A stretch of 64,000 nucleotides of DNA from Paraburkholderia phenazinium. GTDB lineage: Bacteria > Pseudomonadota > Gammaproteobacteria > Burkholderiales > Burkholderiaceae. Location: positions 1 to 64,000 of the forward strand of contig NZ_FSRU01000003.1 in the NCBI RefSeq assembly GCF_900142845.1, in the 5' to 3' direction. Position numbers and translations under genes: made by a program. Positions 60,993 to 64,000 of the stretch are shown piece after piece. Positions within the stretch are counted from its first letter, which is position 1. The number at the start of each line of letters is the position of its first letter. Below the pieces are notes generated by a model. The model had not been told where the DNA came from, ran no database searches, and saw only the letters and a list, made by a program, of their open reading frames with translations.

Positions 60993-61739
60993 ATGACGAA
61001 AGTCGTTCTGATCACGGGCGCGAGCCGCGGCATCGGCCGCGCGACGGCGCGTTTGCTGGGCGCACGCGGCTGGTCGGTCGGCGTGAACTACGCGCACAAT
61101 GAAGCCGCCGCGCAGGAAACCGCGGCTGAAGTCGGCCGCGCCGGCGGTCATGCGCGCGTGATCAAAGGCGACGTTGCGAACGAAGCGGACGTGATCGGTA
61201 TGTTCGACGCGGTCGTCAAGGCGTTTGGCCGGCTCGATGCGCTGGTGAACAACGCGGGCATTGTGGCCGCTGGGATGCCGCTCGCCGATATGGATCTGGC
61301 ACGTCTGCAGCGCGTGTTCGACGTCAACGTACTGGGCGCCTATCTGTGCGCCCGCGAAGCCGCCCGCCGAATGTCGAAAGACCGCGGCGGCGATGGTGGC
61401 GCGATCGTCAATGTGTCGTCGGCGGCCGCGCGCCTCGGCTCGCCAAACGAATATGTCGACTACGCCGGCTCGAAAGGCGCCGTCGACACGCTGACCATTG
61501 GTCTCGCCAAGGAACTCGGCCCGCAGGGCGTGCGCGTGAATGCGGTACGGCCCGGGTTGATCGACACTGAGATCCACGCAAGCGGCGGCCGTCCCGACCG
61601 CGCTGCGGTGCTCGGTTCGCAGACGCCGCTGGGGCGACCGGGTAGCGCGGATGAAGTCGCTGAGACCATTGTCTGGCTGCTGAGCGATGCCGCGTCGTAT
61701 GTGACTGGGGCGTTGCTTGATGTGGCCGGCGGGCGCTAA
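60993..61739 (+). CDS. SDR family oxidoreductase
   Basis: This 248-residue short-chain dehydrogenase has TGASRGIG (8-15), NNAG, the catalytic Ser in NVSSAAARLG and the YAGSK Tyr-Lys pair. The N-terminal GVNYAHN segment suggests NADP preference. It resembles glucose-dehydrogenase-like or FabG-like SDRs. It lies 19 bp after the LOG gene in the same operon. The substrate is unknown. Confidence 0.92.
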   Translation: MTKVVLITGASRGIGRATARLLGARGWSVGVNYAHNEAAAQETAAEVGRAGGHARVIKGDVANEADVIGMFDAVVKAFGRLDALVNNAGIVAAGMPLADMDLARLQRVFDVNVLGAYLCAREAARRMSKDRGGDGGAIVNVSSAAARLGSPNEYVDYAGSKGAVDTLTIGLAKELGPQGVRVNAVRPGLIDTEIHASGGRPDRAAVLGSQTPLGRPGSADEVAETIVWLLSDAASYVTGALLDVAGGR

Positions 61740-61847
61740 GGTACCGCTGCGCTTCATCCGGACCTCGTGGCGCCATGCAGCCGTAGGCGGCGCGAGCGCC
61801 CCAGGCGCTCTGCATTTCGCACCGGCGCGCTAAAGCGCCACACACTC

Positions 61848-62492
61848 TCAGAACGACGAACCCGGCTTGCGCAGGAACACCACTTCTTCCTCAGTAGACG
61901 TTCGCCCAAGCAGCGCATTGCGATGCGGAAACCGCCCAAAGCGCTCGATGATCGCCGCATGCCGGAGCGCCGAGCGGTAGTAACTCGCGCCACCCGGCTG
62001 CGCTTCGAACGGTTTGAACAACCGCAACGCTTCATGCTGGCTGGCGAGCGATTCGTCGTGTTCGAACGGCAGATACGCGAAGGCTCGATGAAACAGGCCG
62101 GGTAAGCGCTGATCGAAGCCGTTTGCCACCATTTGCCTGGCAATCCTCAGCGCATGGCCGTCGGTCGCAAATGCGTGCGCCGTGCCGCGATGAATGTTGC
62201 GCGAGACCTGATCGAGCAGGATCACCAGCGCCAACGCGCCGAGTGGCGTCTGCGCCCACCCATCCAGCGCACCCTGCCCTGCCGCTTCGAGCCACACGCC
62301 GAAGCGTTCGCGCAACAGGGCGTCAAACGCCGCGTCGCGCGCAAACCAGAGCTTTCTGTCCCGTCCGAAGGTCGCAGAATCCGGCTCGCCGAACCAGCAG
62401 TCGAGCACCGCTCGCGCAGGTTCGGCGAGCGCGGTGTAATCTGCCGCGGCGTCATAGTCGGGAGAACCGGACGATCCGGCCGTAGCGCTCAT
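61848..62492 (-). CDS. DUF924 family protein
   Basis: This 214-residue helical protein of unknown function has the DUF924 pattern VLDCWFGEP and LDQVSRNIHRGTAHAFATD. No membrane segment or signal is present. Its ATG lies in an ATGA overlap with the AlaX stop, so the two are translationally coupled. Tetratricopeptide-like folds are known for the family. Confidence 0.9.
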   Translation of the reverse strand: MSATAGSSGSPDYDAAADYTALAEPARAVLDCWFGEPDSATFGRDRKLWFARDAAFDALLRERFGVWLEAAGQGALDGWAQTPLGALALVILLDQVSRNIHRGTAHAFATDGHALRIARQMVANGFDQRLPGLFHRAFAYLPFEHDESLASQHEALRLFKPFEAQPGGASYYRSALRHAAIIERFGRFPHRNALLGRTSTEEEVVFLRKPGSSF

Positions 62493-63220
62493 GCGAACTC
62501 AAGCACCAGCCGCCGCGTGCGCGCACTCTTCTTCTCGAGCTTGCCGACGCGAACCGCGCCGATTTCCCGCGTGTTGCGCACGTGCGTGCCGCCGCACGGC
62601 TGCAAATCGACGCCTTCAATCCGCAGCAGACGCACGCGGCCGAGGCCCATCGGCGGTTTCACGCTCATCGTGCGCACGAGTTCGGGACGCTCGGCCATCT
62701 GCTCGTCCGTGATCCATTCGGTGACGACGCCGTGCGCGCCGCCGACCAGCTCCGCAAGCCGCGCATCGACCAGTTCGCGCTCGATCGGCTCCACCGTCGC
62801 GAAGTCGAGACGCGCGTAGTCGCTGGTGATGCTGCAGCCGTCGACCGCATACGGCAGCACCGCGCACATCAGGTGGCTCGCCGTGTGCAGGCGCATGTGA
62901 CGGTAGCGGCGCGCCCAGTCGATCTCCGCCGTGACACGCGTGCCGGGCGCAAGACGCGCCAGCAGCGTCTCCTGTCCGGGTGCGGGCAAATGCACCGCGT
63001 CGTCGGGGGTCGCGCCTTCGAATTTGGCCTTACGGGTGTCCGCAATCTCAAGGCGGGTGCCGTCGGCCAGGGTCAGCACGCCGGCATCGCCCGCCTGGCC
63101 GCCGCCGAGCGGATAGAACACGGTCTGGTCGAGATGGACGCCCTGCTCGTCAATGGCGGTAATCGTGGCTTCGCAGTGCGTCAGGTAAGCGTCGTCGCGA
63201 AACAGTGCGCGCGTGGTCAT
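62489..63220 (-). CDS. Alanyl-tRNA editing protein AlaX
   Basis: This 243-residue free-standing editing domain deacylates Ser-tRNA(Ala) or Gly-tRNA(Ala). The zinc ligands are H112 and H116 (HTASH) and C209 and H213 (PCGGTH). The N-terminal beta-rich domain (1-85) matches AlaX-M. It is the first gene of a pair with DUF924, overlapping by 4 bp. Confidence 0.93.
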   Translation of the reverse strand: MTTRALFRDDAYLTHCEATITAIDEQGVHLDQTVFYPLGGGQAGDAGVLTLADGTRLEIADTRKAKFEGATPDDAVHLPAPGQETLLARLAPGTRVTAEIDWARRYRHMRLHTASHLMCAVLPYAVDGCSITSDYARLDFATVEPIERELVDARLAELVGGAHGVVTEWITDEQMAERPELVRTMSVKPPMGLGRVRLLRIEGVDLQPCGGTHVRNTREIGAVRVGKLEKKSARTRRLVLEFA

Positions 63221-63355
63221 CGTGAGGGCCTCTATCCAGTGCTGTAGAGGCTCATTATGCCGACCCGCACCGCCGCCAGGAAGCTGGCCGAACGGCCAAT
63301 CCAGCAGACGGCGCGCGTCACCGTATCGGCCGCAGCGCCGGGCCAGTTGACGCCT

Positions 63356-63766
63356 TCAACCCGGCCGGTTGCGCATCCAGTCGGCCGTTTCGAAGAACGA
63401 ATGCAGCAGCCGTTCGCGCAGCGGCTCGGACAGCCCGACGTCTTCCATCGCCCACGCCATGCAGCGCAGCCACTGGTCACGCTCGCTCGAAGCAATCGTA
63501 AACGGCAAATGCCGCGCACGCAGACGCGGATGGCCGAAGCGGCTGATGTAATGATCCGGGCCGCCCAGCCAGCCGCACAGGAACCAGAAGAACTTGTCCC
63601 GCGAGCCTTCGAGGGTCGGCGGATGCAGCGCGCGGATGCCCGCGAATTCGGGCTCGAGGTCCATCAGGTCATAAAAACGGTCGATGAGTTCGCGCACGCG
63701 CGCCTCGCCGCCCACCAGTTCGAAGGCCGTCGGTTGGGCCGGCGCTTCGTCGTTTGGATCGGTCAT
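63356..63766 (-). CDS. Group II truncated haemoglobin
   Basis: This 136-residue 2/2 globin has Y32 (B10, RFYDLMD), the proximal histidine H86 (RARHLPF) and W99 (G8), all as expected for trHbO. It binds O2 or NO and may protect from nitrosative stress. ATG 63766 is chosen by family length. It diverges in function from its neighbours and appears to be a single gene. Confidence 0.92.
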   Translation of the reverse strand: MTDPNDEAPAQPTAFELVGGEARVRELIDRFYDLMDLEPEFAGIRALHPPTLEGSRDKFFWFLCGWLGGPDHYISRFGHPRLRARHLPFTIASSERDQWLRCMAWAMEDVGLSEPLRERLLHSFFETADWMRNRPG

Positions 63767-63825
63767 ACGGTCAACTGCAATCTGCAAAAATGGAAAGGAA
63801 TCAAAGAGAGGAACGGCCGCTCAGC

Positions 63826-64000
63826 TCAGGCGTCGCGCAACGACTGCAACGCCGGCCGCGACAGCACGTGGCGCAGGCTGATCCAGCCGCCCACTCCCGC
63901 GCAGGCAATGCCGACCACGATGCCGGCAGGCAGCAGCCACGGGTCGAAGTTCAGATAGAAGAAGAACACCCGTGTGGCGAGTTGCCAGCCCACCACCTGG
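63826..64000 (-). CDS. FtsX-like ABC transporter permease, C-terminus (partial)
   Basis: On the minus strand, the last 57 codons before a TGA at 63826-63828 encode a hydrophobic segment (WLLPAGIVVGIACAGVGGWI) and the end SRPALQSLRDA. This helix followed by a LRxA/LR-type tail matches the C-terminus of FtsX/YbbP permeases, part of lipoprotein or lysophospholipid export systems. The rest of the gene lies beyond the window, so the call is tentative. Confidence 0.5.
   Translation of the reverse strand, partial: QVVGWQLATRVFFFYLNFDPWLLPAGIVVGIACAGVGGWISLRHVLSRPALQSLRDA

Overview
The window looks like part of the main chromosome of a Paraburkholderia/Burkholderia-type betaproteobacterium. It is GC-rich with strong GC3 codon bias. 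The 16S sequence with tRNA-Ile and tRNA-Ala in the spacer, the separate nuoC and nuoD genes, the DUF2818 gene after nuoN, the ilvB-ilvH-ilvC-psd-pssA-leuA cluster and the sigma/DUF3619/DUF3106/RDD cluster all fit that group. I saw no insertion sequence, prophage, integron or CRISPR array. The assignment rests on recognised sequence patterns only, because no search was run.

Layout. (1) 1-2660: the 5' end of a 23S gene, tRNA-Ala, tRNA-Ile, a full 16S gene and a strong rrn promoter, all on the minus strand. (2) 2.8-12.3 kb: scattered single genes: AI-2E-family transporter, DUF2863-like protein, LuxR-type regulator with a degenerate receiver, stand-alone CbiM-like permease, secreted Lys/Ser-rich protein, M14 carboxypeptidase, YaaA, PIN-domain protein with a hexanucleotide repeat, and a methionine-type aminotransferase. 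(3) 12.3-22.6 kb: two blocks of acyl-CoA degradation genes. The plus-strand operon is 3-hydroxyacyl-CoA dehydrogenase, enoyl-CoA hydratase, histidine phosphatase, APH-type kinase, ACAD10/11-like dehydrogenase. The minus-strand block is DUF1178, two acyl-CoA dehydrogenases and two small MaoC dehydratases. (4) 22.9-38.9 kb: NUDIX hydrolase, DUF2818 and the full 14-gene complex I operon nuoA-N on the minus strand. (5) 39.0-46.7 kb: tRNA-Leu(GAG), secG, tpiA, quinone oxidoreductase, pnp, rpsO, a branched-chain-amino-acid-type binding protein and a BamE/OmlA-like lipoprotein. (6) 46.7-53.9 kb: leuA, pssA, psd, ilvC, ilvH, ilvB. (7) 54.2-61.7 kb, plus strand: ECF-like sigma factor with a coupled DUF3619 membrane protein, DUF3106, RDD protein, LpxH-like phosphoesterase, GT4 glycosyltransferase, DgkA, TetR regulator, LOG protein, SDR. 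(8) 61.8-64 kb, minus strand: DUF924, AlaX, truncated haemoglobin and the C-terminus of an FtsX-like permease.

How the genes work together. The nuo operon, tpiA, secG, pnp-rpsO and ilv/leu genes are core housekeeping. The most distinctive part is the 13-18.6 kb operon. Its phosphatase, kinase and acyl-CoA dehydrogenase genes follow the domain order (phosphatase-kinase-dehydrogenase) of eukaryotic ACAD10. This suggests degradation of hydroxyacyl-CoAs through a phosphorylated intermediate. Palindromes with the same ACG-NN-CGT core lie in front of both acyl-CoA blocks and hint at one shared TetR-type regulator. A second candidate system is the sigma factor overlapping a single-pass membrane protein shaped like an anti-sigma factor.
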